A stretch of DNA of 8,288 nt from an uncultured Planctomycetaceae bacterium (GCA_903823545.1 CAIJTL010000834.1:1-8288), one strand, 5' to 3'. Numbered from the stretch's first letter, positions 1 to 7,544 are shown. Program-made: numbers and translations. The notes: generated by a model not told the origin, from the sequence alone.

Positions 1-1
1 C

Positions 2-73
2 CAACGCCGAGTCGCCGTCGAACGCTGGAACCTGCACCTCGAAAAGAAGGGTGGAGCACTCGTCCAAGACTGA
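2..73 (+). CDS. C-terminal end of an unidentified gene (5' end outside window)
   Basis: Frame 2 is open from the left edge to a TGA at 71-73 and encodes 23 residues ending in HLEKKGGALVQD. The mixed charged and hydrophobic composition (VAVERWNLHLEKK) and the GC-rich third codon positions look like real coding sequence, but 23 residues are too few to name a family. The next plus-strand gene starts 46 bp downstream, so the two may be co-transcribed. Frame 1 is also open here, so the choice of frame is a judgement. Confidence 0.45.
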   Translation, partial: QRRVAVERWNLHLEKKGGALVQD

Positions 74-119
74 GCACTCAAAATAAGCGCCGATTCCCAT
101 TGAGAAACATGATCTTGTT

Positions 120-536
120 ATGAATCCTCTGAACATCGAGCACATCCAGAAAATCGCGTCGGATCTTAACGATATGGTTCCGCGCGAAGAGGCTCGGATT
201 CGACTACATCAGTACGGAGGCGGTCCTGACGAGTGCCAGATTGTCGGCAACCAGCGGGGCTATCTTCGACTGGGTATTGAATTCCTCAGCATCGCTGTTG
301 CACCTCTTTCGATTCAATCGAACGACGCTGTTGTTGCCGATTTGAGCTACTTATTGACCGACGACTCTGACGTTGGTTTCGATTGGTTTGAACGGTGCGA
401 GGATTTACCGGCCAAGTCACAAGCTGAGCGGAAGCCACATTCCCTTGTACCTGTTGTCATTTTTCTGGTTTTGCTCTCTACGTTCATTGTTTTCGCGATC
501 GGTGTCGTAACTGTTGTTTCTTGGGTGTGCCAATGA
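120..536 (+). CDS. Hypothetical protein with a single C-terminal membrane helix
   Basis: This 138-residue protein is not recognised as a named family. Residues 1-105 are soluble and acidic, with a segment around residues 39-62 (CQIVGNQRGYLRLG) that looks like a small folded module. Residues about 109-135 are a continuous hydrophobic stretch, followed by only a few residues, so the protein is probably tail-anchored with its N-terminal domain in the cytoplasm. There is no N-terminal signal peptide. The ATG at 120 is the only reasonable start; no strong Shine-Dalgarno sequence precedes it (a GAGAAA lies about 14 bp upstream). The stop TGA (534-536) overlaps the ATG of the Sua5-type gene in an ATGA junction, which suggests translational coupling and argues that this is a real gene. 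Its role relative to tRNA modification is unknown. Confidence 0.75.
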   Translation: MNPLNIEHIQKIASDLNDMVPREEARIRLHQYGGGPDECQIVGNQRGYLRLGIEFLSIAVAPLSIQSNDAVVADLSYLLTDDSDVGFDWFERCEDLPAKSQAERKPHSLVPVVIFLVLLSTFIVFAIGVVTVVSWVCQ

Positions 537-1519
537 ATGCATTTTCTTCCAGGAGCTACGATCAAATCGGAAACGACGTCGCTTACGCCGCTCAGTTGTT
601 GCGAGACGGCAAGTTGGTCGCGTTTGCGACGGAGACGGTGTATGGGTTGGGAGCGAATGCGCTCGATGTCGCTGCGGTGGCTCGCGTGTTTGCGGCGAAG
701 AATCGGCCGCACTTTGATCCGTTGATTGTGCATATCGCCGATCGAGTGTGGTTGGATCGGCTGGTCTCGGTCTGGCCAGAAAAGGCAGAGCGGCTGAGTC
801 GAAAGTTTTGGCCGGGTCCGCTGACGTTAATCGTGCCGAAGACGGATCTCGTGGCTGACCTCGTGACTTCGGGGTTGCCGAGTGTTGCCATTCGGATGCC
901 CGCGCATCCGCTCGCGTTGGAACTGCTGCGTCAGGTCAATCTCCCGATCGTTGGTCCGAGTGCCAATCCGTTTGGACAACTCAGTCCGACATCTGCCGAA
1001 CATGTTGCTGAGCGACTCGGCGACCAGATTGACTACATCCTCGATGGCGGCCCGTGCTCCGTGGGAGTGGAATCGACGGTCGTGCTCATTGATGGTGACA
1101 ACGCGATCTTGATGCGTCCGGGTGGTATCCCGTTGGAAGAAATCGAAGCGGTGATCGGACCAGTCTCGGTCCCCGAGCGAACGACGACTCATCCTGACGA
1201 AGCGGCCCCTTCACCAGGAATGCTGCCACAGCATTACGCTCCGCGCACGCCGCTGACGATTGTGGATGACTTCGATCACATCGAGTCGCCGGATCGAGTC
1301 GGTGCGTTGATGTTGTGTGCGGAGCCAGACGCCAAACAATTCGCAGCGGTCGAAGTCTTGTCGCAGACCGGCGATCTCACCGAAGCGGCGGCAACATTCT
1401 TTGCCGCGTTGCGACGGCTAGACGCGGCGGGAGTCTCTCGAATTGTCGCTCGCAAGTTTCCGAATCATGGACTTGGTCGAGCACTCAATGACCGACTGAG
1501 TCGCGCTGCGACGAAATAG
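533..1519 (+). CDS. L-threonylcarbamoyladenylate synthase (Sua5/YrdC family, long form)
   Basis: The 328-residue product matches the long Sua5 form of TsaC. This enzyme makes threonylcarbamoyl-AMP from threonine, bicarbonate and ATP, the first step of t6A37 modification of ANN-decoding tRNAs in the cytoplasm. The YrdC domain covers about residues 12-200: TETVYGLGANA (33-43), the KNRPHFDPL loop (56-64) for nucleotide and substrate binding, the FWPGPLT segment, GPSAN, and VESTV. The C-terminal Sua5 domain follows, with the linker signature SPGM (227-230) and HYAP (234-237). The reading frame also allows a TTG start at 521, but the ATG at 533 is preferred because it forms an ATGA overlap with the upstream stop and fits the family's short N-terminus. 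There is no clear ribosome binding site, consistent with coupling. All key motifs are intact. The family assignment is firm; the symbol could be tsaC or sua5. Confidence 0.95.
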   Translation: MNAFSSRSYDQIGNDVAYAAQLLRDGKLVAFATETVYGLGANALDVAAVARVFAAKNRPHFDPLIVHIADRVWLDRLVSVWPEKAERLSRKFWPGPLTLIVPKTDLVADLVTSGLPSVAIRMPAHPLALELLRQVNLPIVGPSANPFGQLSPTSAEHVAERLGDQIDYILDGGPCSVGVESTVVLIDGDNAILMRPGGIPLEEIEAVIGPVSVPERTTTHPDEAAPSPGMLPQHYAPRTPLTIVDDFDHIESPDRVGALMLCAEPDAKQFAAVEVLSQTGDLTEAAATFFAALRRLDAAGVSRIVARKFPNHGLGRALNDRLSRAATK

Positions 1520-1536
1520 GTTTTGTCCCGCTGAAC

Positions 1537-1601
1537 CGTAAGACGGGCACTTCTGCCCGTCGAGTCGCGGTAACGCGACGGGCAAGAGCGCCCGTTCTAC
1601 G
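1537..1601. repeat. Triple-hairpin inverted-pair repeat in convergent gap (REP/BIME-like)
   Basis: Two related units of about 28 bp face each other. The left unit begins at 1537 (CGTAAGACGGGCACTTCTGC) and the reverse complement of the right unit begins at 1601 (CGTAGAACGGGCGCTCTTGC). Three perfect local hairpins are visible: 1542-1549 with 1554-1561 (8 bp, loop CTTC), 1564-1569 with 1574-1579 (6 bp, loop GTAA), and 1578-1583 with 1590-1595 (6 bp). A competing 9-bp stem pairs 1554-1562 with 1576-1584. The element fills the gap between two convergent genes and could block or end transcription from both sides, but it lacks a T-tract after the last stem on either strand. It overlaps the stop codon of the minus-strand gene (1599-1597). 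Confidence 0.8.
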
Positions 1602-2349
1602 AAAGCAGCGCCGCTAACTTTCCGGGGACGTCCGTCGTGATTGACTGCATTCCTTCGTCGCGCAGCCAGATTGCTCGATCGAATGAATTCACTGTCCAGA
1701 CACACGATTGCAGACCCGCTTGTCGAATCAGTTCGATATCGCCTTTTGGTCGCTCCGGCAGATCGTTGATGTCGAGTCCATCAAGTCCGGCGGTGACCGC
1801 TTTTGCGACCAGTTCTTGTGTCGGCGGACTAAGCGTTACCTCGCCGTTGATTTCGTGAGCGAATTGCTCCGTCACCCAGAAAGCGATTCGATCACAGATC
1901 GCGCGTTTGACGGCCACGATCGTGTCGAAATCAAGGCTAATCAGCACTGTTTGCTCACGTGATGTCCGGGACGCAGCCAAAACACGTTGCAGTTCTGGGA
2001 TCGCTTCCGCACCGCACTTCACTTCGATGAAGAGTCGTTTGCGCGGCGGAATGATGTCGAGCACTTCGGCCAGCGTCGGAATGCGTTCGCCAACAAACGA
2101 CGAAGCTTTCCATGAACCGACATCCAACGTTTTCAGTTCGGCCAACGATCGTTTCGCAACGGTCCAATCGACGCCAGCGGTTCGCAAAGTGGTCTCATCA
2201 TGAATGGCGACCAACTCGCCGTCCGCCGTCAGTAGCACATCAATCTCTGCCGCGTTAGCGTTTTGCTGCCACGCGAGCTGAATTGCCGCCAACGTATTTT
2301 CCGGTGCGTCGGCGGACGCACCGCGATGAGCCACGATTTCCAGAGCCAT
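1597..2349 (-). CDS. Glycerophosphodiester phosphodiesterase (GDPD family, cytoplasmic)
   Basis: The 250-residue product hydrolyses glycerophosphodiesters to glycerol-3-phosphate and an alcohol, a step in phospholipid turnover. The GDPD TIM-barrel signature is complete: VAHRGA with H8 and R9, ENT (17-19), the metal ligands E35 and D37 in EIDV, H50-D51 in IHDETTLR, and E109 and K111 in FIEVKCG. The C-terminal strand VWTVNSFDRAIWLRDEG and the ITTDVP ending are also typical. Length fits the short UgpQ-like enzymes, and the absence of a signal peptide points to the cytoplasm. An in-frame GTG at 2373 overlaps the upstream gene by 11 bp, but the ATG at 2349 places HRG at the usual distance and has a GAAAGG Shine-Dalgarno sequence about 7 bp upstream. 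It is the last gene of the five-gene minus-strand block, 13 bp after the oxidase stop. Its stop codon lies within the repeat at 1537-1601. Confidence 0.93.
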   Translation of the reverse strand: MALEIVAHRGASADAPENTLAAIQLAWQQNANAAEIDVLLTADGELVAIHDETTLRTAGVDWTVAKRSLAELKTLDVGSWKASSFVGERIPTLAEVLDIIPPRKRLFIEVKCGAEAIPELQRVLAASRTSREQTVLISLDFDTIVAVKRAICDRIAFWVTEQFAHEINGEVTLSPPTQELVAKAVTAGLDGLDINDLPERPKGDIELIRQAGLQSCVWTVNSFDRAIWLRDEGMQSITTDVPGKLAALLS

Positions 2350-2362
2350 CAGATCCCTTTCA

Positions 2363-3832
2363 TCAGAACTCACTCACGACCTGACTCAAGACTCTCTCCG
2401 CCGCACACTCGCCGCTGCCGATGCTGTCTGGAATGCCGACTCCACGGAGGTAACTTCCTGCGAGCGCGAGCCCTTGGCAGGATGACAACTTTTCTTCGAC
2501 GCGGGAGACAACATCGAGATGTCCGACGTGATATTGCGGCATCGCTCGTGTATGCCGCAGCGCGACCGCGAAGTCCGGGTTCCATCGAACCCCCAAAATG
2601 TCATGCAGTTCATCTCGCACGATTTCCATGATGCCATTGTCGTTCAAGTCGTTCAGTTCAGACTGCAAGGCGCCGCCGACGAACGTCCGGAGCAACACAT
2701 GACCGTCTGGGGCTCGCCCTGGAAACTTACGGCTTGTGAACGAGACCGCTAGAATTTTCCGGCGTTCGATGTGCGGGATCACCATTCCGAACGCGTTGAG
2801 CGGATGCTGAATGTCGGACAGTTTGTGGCCACTGGCGACAACGACGGTGGAAGCGTATTCGATTCGGCTCAGTTCATCAGCCAGCGATTGTTGATCATCT
2901 CTAACCAGTCGCGAGGCCACGAACGCGGGCACGGCGAGCACGACGGCATCGAATTCCTCTCGCGATGTTTCGCTGCTTGACGATGAGTTAGCCGATGATG
3001 AGGTAACAACAAACCGTCCAAGCTCATTTCTATGCACGCTTTGCACTGCGGTCTGCAATCGAATCTTCGTGTTCGGTTTGACCTGTTCGATCAAGGCTGT
3101 CATCAGTTCTTGTAGGCCATTCGGCAGAGAAACGAATAAGCCATATCGAGCGCCACTCGTCCCCGTTTCCTTTGTCTTGCGACTTCGTCGTTCCGCGAGC
3201 GCCGCTCGAATCAAACTGCCATGCGTTCGTTCCATGTCGATGAAGCGAGGTAGCGTCGCCTTCAGACTCAGCTTTTCTGGATCAGCTGTATAAATCCCAC
3301 CGACCAGCGGCTGCACGAGTCGCTCGAATGCTTCTCGCCCAAACCGACGACAGACGAAATCAGACAAACTCTCGTCGGCCCCGTCACGTCGCGCAGTGAC
3401 GAAGAATTCCGACAGCATTCGCAGCTTCCCACGCCAACTGAGCAGCGGAGATCGCAACATCGGCCAAGCCTGCTCCGGGACCATCAACTGAAACCCTTCG
3501 GGCACGGCGTAGGGAGTTCCGTTTCGCAGCACGAACGAACGACGAAACTTTGCGTCTGTCTGGATCAATCGCTCGGCAAGCCCAAGCCGCTCACACAAAC
3601 GAACTCCTTCTGGCTTGTTGGTGATCCACATATCAGCGGCATGTTCGACGAGATACTCGCCAATTCGCTCGGTCTTCAGTACGCCTCCCAACCGATCCGA
3701 GTAGTCCAACAGCGTCACATCAATCGCTAGTTGTCGTTCGCGAGCGATGTCGCTGAGACGAAGCGCTGCTGATAGGCCGGTAATTCCGCCGCCGATAATT
3801 GCAATTCGTCGCGGTGAGTTCGGAGTAGTCAT
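2363..3832 (-). CDS. HemY-type protoporphyrinogen/coproporphyrinogen III oxidase
   Basis: The 489-residue product is an FAD-dependent oxidase of late heme synthesis. The N-terminal Rossmann motif is IAIIGGGITGLSAALRL (residues 10-26), followed by the acidic ribose-binding end of strand 2 (LLD, D43) and the DRLGG motif (46-50). EHAADMW replaces the ERGPDSF-like segment of well-known HemY proteins. The second FAD motif GSYLRGVGIPDSIGSGE (459-475) near the C-terminus is diagnostic. The central region includes LVGGIYTADPEKLSLKA, typical of the family. A Ser-rich run (SSSANSSSSSETS, around residues 276-290) is a low-complexity insertion. The ATG at 3832 is chosen because it forms an ATGA overlap with the upstream stop and starts 9 residues before the Rossmann strand; the open frame to 3934 is read-back into the upstream gene. 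Sequence alone does not settle whether the substrate is protoporphyrinogen IX or coproporphyrinogen III. Confidence 0.92.
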   Translation of the reverse strand: MTTPNSPRRIAIIGGGITGLSAALRLSDIARERQLAIDVTLLDYSDRLGGVLKTERIGEYLVEHAADMWITNKPEGVRLCERLGLAERLIQTDAKFRRSFVLRNGTPYAVPEGFQLMVPEQAWPMLRSPLLSWRGKLRMLSEFFVTARRDGADESLSDFVCRRFGREAFERLVQPLVGGIYTADPEKLSLKATLPRFIDMERTHGSLIRAALAERRSRKTKETGTSGARYGLFVSLPNGLQELMTALIEQVKPNTKIRLQTAVQSVHRNELGRFVVTSSSANSSSSSETSREEFDAVVLAVPAFVASRLVRDDQQSLADELSRIEYASTVVVASGHKLSDIQHPLNAFGMVIPHIERRKILAVSFTSRKFPGRAPDGHVLLRTFVGGALQSELNDLNDNGIMEIVRDELHDILGVRWNPDFAVALRHTRAMPQYHVGHLDVVSRVEEKLSSCQGLALAGSYLRGVGIPDSIGSGECAAERVLSQVVSEF

Positions 3833-5874
3833 TTCGCTTTCACCCTCGTGACCAATTTCAATTCGCCAGTCTTTGCGCGGTACAAATAAACGTGGCGTTC
3901 TGGAAACTCGGCACTGATCCGCTCGATCGGCCAATCGGCGACAGGATATCGACCGCGAAGAATCTCCGCAGACAAGCTCGGATCATTCACCACATAGTCG
4001 ATGTGTCGATCGTTTGGATCGGCCTCAATCAACACGAGCGCCGGACGATGACGCACTTCACGCTGCAACAACTCATCGAACGCTTGATACTTCAAACGCG
4101 AGAAGGCGACCTGTTCCACTCCCGCTTGCAGCTTCGACGAATACCAAAACGGAATCGCTTCAATGTGATTGATGAAGACCGTTCCGCCAATCAGCAACGC
4201 CCACCAAACCGGCATCCGAGGTCGATCTGCCGCCGTCCAGCTTCTTCCCAGCGTATCTGTCACCGCAGCGACCAACAGGCACCACAACGGGCCGGATTCA
4301 AACACGTAATGCCAATCGAACATTCCGGTGAACCAGTACGGAACGTGTGCTGCAAACAACGAAACGATGCTCGCCAGGATCAACCACCAACGCCGATCAC
4401 GAGTATTTCCGGTAAGCACAAAGATCACGCTCACGACCAGCAGCGGCACAACTCCCAAGGTCCATTGCCACGATGCCAGCAAGCGCTTCAACGAATTCTC
4501 CGCCGCCAGGCCAGGAGTCAAATTCACCGCCCAGCGATCGTAGTTTTCGAGCACTCGCGGCCCTAGATGCTGTTCACCGCGCAGGACGTTGTTGAATCCG
4601 TAAACATGCCGCGGCGTGTAGACATCGTTGAAGAGTTCATACGGAGTCTTCGTAAAACTGCCTGTGATCGCTTTGTTGTGAATCGCCAGCAGGGTAATTC
4701 CCGCAACCAACGGCAACGCCATTGCGAGCAACCACACGACAGATGAGCGGGGCGGTGTCAGCCTCACGTTGCTCACTTTGACGGATGGGTTAGGCAGCCG
4801 GACCGCGATAGCGTCCGGTTCGTTACTGGTTTCGGATCCGAACCGGACGCTAGCGCGTTCCGGCTGATCAATGTGTCGTGGTTGTCGAAACAACTGCATC
4901 AAAAAAACAAAGCCAAACGGCAACGCGAATCCCGCCGCTGTCATCGGTCGGCACAGCATGGCCCAGCCCAAGGCGATTCCTGCGAATGCCACGTCAATGA
5001 ATGACTCACGCCGTAGCCATCGCAAAAACGACCACGCGAAGAAGCTCAAGCCCAGCAACGTCGGATGATGTGCCAGCAACAAGCTGCCAAAGATAGCCAT
5101 TCCCGGCGAGAGTGCCGTCAGCATCCCTGCCACGAATCCTGTCCCTTTGTTCGACAATTCAAAACCGATGCCAAACACAAACAGGCACGTCGCTGCTCCT
5201 GCGAGCCAGTGTCCCAATATTGGCCAACCGAACCACAACGACGGCGCGATGAACAGGCCGGTTGCGGGGAAATATCGACTTGCAAATCGGCCCTCGTTGA
5301 CCACATGCATTTGATCGAACAGCCGCGAGGCAGTCGGATGACTCGGAAACGACAAACGCCCGGCGAGATAAGTCTTCGCTTGAAACAGATAGCTGAACTC
5401 ATCGTGATACGCAGGAGGCAGATCGCCAACTCGATACTCGTCGCGATCAAACGGAACTCCCGCAAAGAGACTCAACGAACGTGGTTGAATCGTTTGTTCG
5501 GAGACTCGCCAACTGATCGCCAACGATGTCACCGCAATCAAAATTAATGCGAAAAGAGTCAGGCGGTTAGACGCGGAGGAATCAGTCCTCGGCTCAGCAG
5601 GCCGTTCAATCCACCACGTTTTCAGACGTCCCCACCAGCGGCCGGTTGGGCTCCAAAACGGTCGACGGACAAGCCAGAAATAAGGTGCGACGCAGAGAAG
5701 TAAGAGGGGCAAAGTTGAGTCGCCATGAAACTCAAACGCCACAATCCAGTTTTGTCCCGCCATTTTTTGGAGGACTTCACGTCGGTGGTCGATTTCCGCT
5801 GGAAGCACGATCGCTAATGCCGCAAGCAATGCCAGCCATTGAGCGACGACGATTCGACGAGCCAACTTTCCCAC
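3829..5874 (-). CDS. GT-C-type multi-pass membrane glycosyltransferase-like protein (PMT/ArnT-like)
   Basis: The 681-residue protein has about 12-13 hydrophobic helices (for example 9-25, 54-70, 104-122, 222-238, 264-284, 310-327, 379-397, 470-487, 495-513, 525-541, 555-572) and a soluble C-terminal tail from about 580. The first extracytoplasmic loop has an Asp-Glu pair in YHDEFSYLFQAK (D158-E159), the usual position of the catalytic acid in GT-C enzymes that transfer sugars from polyprenyl-phosphate carriers. HHPTLLGLSFFAW and RPMTAAGFALPFG also resemble GT39-like planctomycete proteins. The acceptor is unknown. The GTG at 5874 has an AGAAAG sequence about 8 bp upstream and begins 27 bp after the response regulator stop. 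Residues about 337-360 are encoded by an inverted-pair repeat (4795-4866) inside a hydrophilic loop (330-378), so that loop is longer than it would otherwise be. The stop overlaps the oxidase start by 4 bp. Confidence 0.8.
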   Translation of the reverse strand: MGKLARRIVVAQWLALLAALAIVLPAEIDHRREVLQKMAGQNWIVAFEFHGDSTLPLLLLCVAPYFWLVRRPFWSPTGRWWGRLKTWWIERPAEPRTDSSASNRLTLFALILIAVTSLAISWRVSEQTIQPRSLSLFAGVPFDRDEYRVGDLPPAYHDEFSYLFQAKTYLAGRLSFPSHPTASRLFDQMHVVNEGRFASRYFPATGLFIAPSLWFGWPILGHWLAGAATCLFVFGIGFELSNKGTGFVAGMLTALSPGMAIFGSLLLAHHPTLLGLSFFAWSFLRWLRRESFIDVAFAGIALGWAMLCRPMTAAGFALPFGFVFLMQLFRQPRHIDQPERASVRFGSETSNEPDAIAVRLPNPSVKVSNVRLTPPRSSVVWLLAMALPLVAGITLLAIHNKAITGSFTKTPYELFNDVYTPRHVYGFNNVLRGEQHLGPRVLENYDRWAVNLTPGLAAENSLKRLLASWQWTLGVVPLLVVSVIFVLTGNTRDRRWWLILASIVSLFAAHVPYWFTGMFDWHYVFESGPLWCLLVAAVTDTLGRSWTAADRPRMPVWWALLIGGTVFINHIEAIPFWYSSKLQAGVEQVAFSRLKYQAFDELLQREVRHRPALVLIEADPNDRHIDYVVNDPSLSAEILRGRYPVADWPIERISAEFPERHVYLYRAKTGELKLVTRVKAK
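4795..4866. repeat. Inverted-pair palindromic repeat inside a coding sequence (REP/BIME-like)
   Basis: The left arm 4795-4822 and the right arm 4839-4866 are 28-bp inverted repeats with 26 of 28 positions matching, separated by a 16-bp spacer. Each arm is itself palindromic: CCGGAC...GTCCGG in the left, and CCGGA-CGCTAGCG-...TTCCGG in the right. This nested symmetry is the architecture of REP pairs (BIMEs). The element is read in frame on the minus strand as residues about 337-360 of the membrane protein, without a stop codon. Confidence 0.85.
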
Positions 5875-5901
5875 CGCGTAAACTTTCTGGCGAGCCGTAG
5901 A

Positions 5902-6561
5902 TCAGGCCTCTGGCGTAGCACCGCCATCTTGTCGGAGCAGTCCCATATCGAGTGCGTATCGAACGATTTCAGCTCGCGATCGAAGCTGCAATTTAGAAGC
6001 AATGCGTGAGCGGTATGTTTCGATCGTCTTTACGCTCAGGTCCAATCGTTCGCCGATCTCTTTGTTTGTGTGACCTTCGGCCAAGTAGACCAATACCTGT
6101 TGCTCACGATCGCTAAGTGCACTCCCCGTTGCTCCCGATTGTGCGTGAAGCAACTCATCTTGTTTGCCCCCCGGCATGCTCACGAAGAGACGACCGTCAT
6201 TAACCGCTCGAATGGCCGTTAACAATTCGTTGTCTGCAGCGGTCTTCACAACATACCCCAATGCGCCGGCTGAAATCGCCGAGCGAAAATAGGCCGGGTC
6301 GTCGTGCATTGTCAGGACCACAGTTCGAGCCTTGAGCCCTTCGGTGCGTGCCTGCTCTAGAAACTTCAATCCACCGCCACCGGGCATTGATAGGTCGAGT
6401 GTCACGATGTCGGGCTGGATCTCTCTGGTTGCTGCAAGTGCCTCAGAAGTTGCAGGAGCTTCACCAACAACTTCCATATCAGCTTGAGCATTGATCAGCA
6501 TCCGTAAACCCGATCGCAGCACAGCGTGGTCGTCTACTATCAAAACTCGAATCTTGCTCAT
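5902..6561 (-). CDS. Two-component response regulator, NarL/FixJ family (REC + LuxR-type HTH)
   Basis: The 219-residue protein has an N-terminal receiver domain (about 1-120) and a C-terminal LuxR-type helix-turn-helix (about 148-212). Receiver residues are all present: acidic pair D10-D11, phospho-acceptor D56 (VTLDLSMPG), T84 (VVLTMH) and K106 (YVVKT). The DNA-binding part has the family signature LSDREQQVLVYLAEGHTNKE and DLSVKTIETYRSRI. It should act as a phosphorylation-dependent dimeric transcription factor. The ATG at 6561 follows a GAGAGACGAG purine-rich stretch. The histidine kinase gene lies immediately upstream on the same strand, and the membrane glycosyltransferase begins 27 bp downstream. 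Targets are not identifiable here; autoregulation of this operon is a reasonable guess. Confidence 0.95.
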   Translation of the reverse strand: MSKIRVLIVDDHAVLRSGLRMLINAQADMEVVGEAPATSEALAATREIQPDIVTLDLSMPGGGGLKFLEQARTEGLKARTVVLTMHDDPAYFRSAISAGALGYVVKTAADNELLTAIRAVNDGRLFVSMPGGKQDELLHAQSGATGSALSDREQQVLVYLAEGHTNKEIGERLDLSVKTIETYRSRIASKLQLRSRAEIVRYALDMGLLRQDGGATPEA

Positions 6562-6653
6562 CGCTCGTCTCTCAATGTTTCAAAGCCAGACCGAAGTCGC
6601 TTCGATGGAATTGATTTTGGGCATTAATTGGTGCTTCTCACAACTGTCGCAAC

Positions 6654-7544
6654 TCACATGGCATTCAATTCAGACAACGGTAATGTCGCAATGACCTTTG
6701 TTCCTTGCGTTGGCTGGGACTCGATCACTAAAGCGCCTCCCAACAGTGCGGCTCGTTCTTGCATTCCCGTGAGCCCCATGTGTCCCTCCGCCATCAACTG
6801 TTTTGTCGGGACAGCTGCGAACCCGCGTCCGTCGTCTTGTACTTCAACCTGCAATTGTTCTCCATGCCGCTGAATAGAAACGTGGGCGTTTTGTGCTTGT
6901 GCGTGTTTCGCGATATTCGTCAGCGATTCCTGCACAAGACGATAGACCGTCACTTCGATCGTCTCAGTAAATCGAGTTCCCGCGAGTCCATGCGCGTCGA
7001 GCGACACTTCAATGCCATGCGTGCGACTGAAATCTTGAACGAGTCGTTCGAGTGCCGGAACCAATCCAATGTCATCAAGCACATTCGGTCGGAGTCCACG
7101 AGCCAGACGTTTGATGTCATCCAACACATTCGCTGTGACCCCCCGCAACTCTTCTGCTCGGGATCGTGACGCTTCGAGCGAATCTGAGTCCGCCACCGTT
7201 CGTAGACCAATCAGCAACGAAGTCAGCGATTGCCCGACTTCGTCATGCAGATCGCGTGCAATTCGTCGTCGCTCGTTTTCCTGAGCCGCGATCGTTTGAG
7301 CGAGCATCTCTGTCCGAAACTCAGCCAGCAATCTCAGCGGGCGGACGAGCAAAATCCAAAAGATGGGAGCCACGGTCAACGTCAGCAACCAGGCGTCGAG
7401 CACGGACTCAGTGAACCAACTCACGTCATCTGGCAACACACGCGGCAACATCAACATGATCAACGTCTCGTTGACGAAGATCACAGCCAACATGATGACA
7501 AACACACGCCACGGCTGTCCGACTCGAAGGGTTCGTGTGGTCAT
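6654..7544 (-). CDS. Sensor histidine kinase, HisKA_3/NarL-partner type, two membrane helices
   Basis: The 296-residue kinase begins with two membrane helices (about 13-34 and 48-67) separated by only some 13 residues, so there is almost no extracytoplasmic sensor domain. A short coiled coil leads to the dimerisation and phospho-acceptor domain with [17 protein letters not shown], where H100 is the phosphorylated histidine of the HisKA_3 (HPK7) class. The ATPase domain has the N box [10 protein letters not shown] (N210), the G1 box DDGRGF (237-242) and [12 protein letters not shown] (254-265). All catalytic motifs are intact. The ATG at 7544 is preferred, with GGAAAC about 7 bp upstream. The frame stays open to a TTG at 7697, but that extension is Arg/Ser-rich and runs through an inverted repeat. 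The cognate regulator lies 92 bp downstream; a small hairpin (6592-6596 with 6600-6604) sits in that gap. The short loop suggests sensing within the membrane or via a partner protein. Confidence 0.93.
   Translation of the reverse strand: MTTRTLRVGQPWRVFVIMLAVIFVNETLIMLMLPRVLPDDVSWFTESVLDAWLLTLTVAPIFWILLVRPLRLLAEFRTEMLAQTIAAQENERRRIARDLHDEVGQSLTSLLIGLRTVADSDSLEASRSRAEELRGVTANVLDDIKRLARGLRPNVLDDIGLVPALERLVQDFSRTHGIEVSLDAHGLAGTRFTETIEVTVYRLVQESLTNIAKHAQAQNAHVSIQRHGEQLQVEVQDDGRGFAAVPTKQLMAEGHMGLTGMQERAALLGGALVIESQPTQGTKVIATLPLSELNAM

Noticed and set aside
1537..1601. Canonical Rho-independent terminator for the Sua5-type gene
   Set aside because: The hairpins are strong, but no T-tract follows the last stem on either strand, so it is described as a repeat with a possible barrier role.
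1537..1601. CRISPR-like array
   Set aside because: There are only two inverted units and no regular direct repeats with spacers; no cas gene is present.
2263..2631. 122-codon plus-strand open frame spanning the GDPD/oxidase junction
   Set aside because: Antisense to two recognised enzymes, with Arg/Cys-rich low-quality composition.
3833..3934. N-terminal extension of the porphyrinogen oxidase to 3934
   Set aside because: It lies entirely inside the upstream gene. The ATG at 3832 forms an ATGA overlap and sits just before the FAD-binding strand.
3892..4566. 224-codon plus-strand open frame opposite the membrane glycosyltransferase
   Set aside because: It is antisense to a well-supported gene, rich in Arg/Gln/His/Pro as expected of a shadow frame, and has no recognisable domain.
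5065..5547. 160-codon plus-strand open frame opposite the same gene
   Set aside because: Antisense shadow with Arg/Gln-rich composition and no motif; the minus-strand protein has clear membrane helices here.
6592..6604. Hairpin between kinase and regulator genes as a terminator
   Set aside because: It has only a 5-bp stem with a 3-base loop and no T-tract; it is more likely incidental or a minor mRNA-processing structure.
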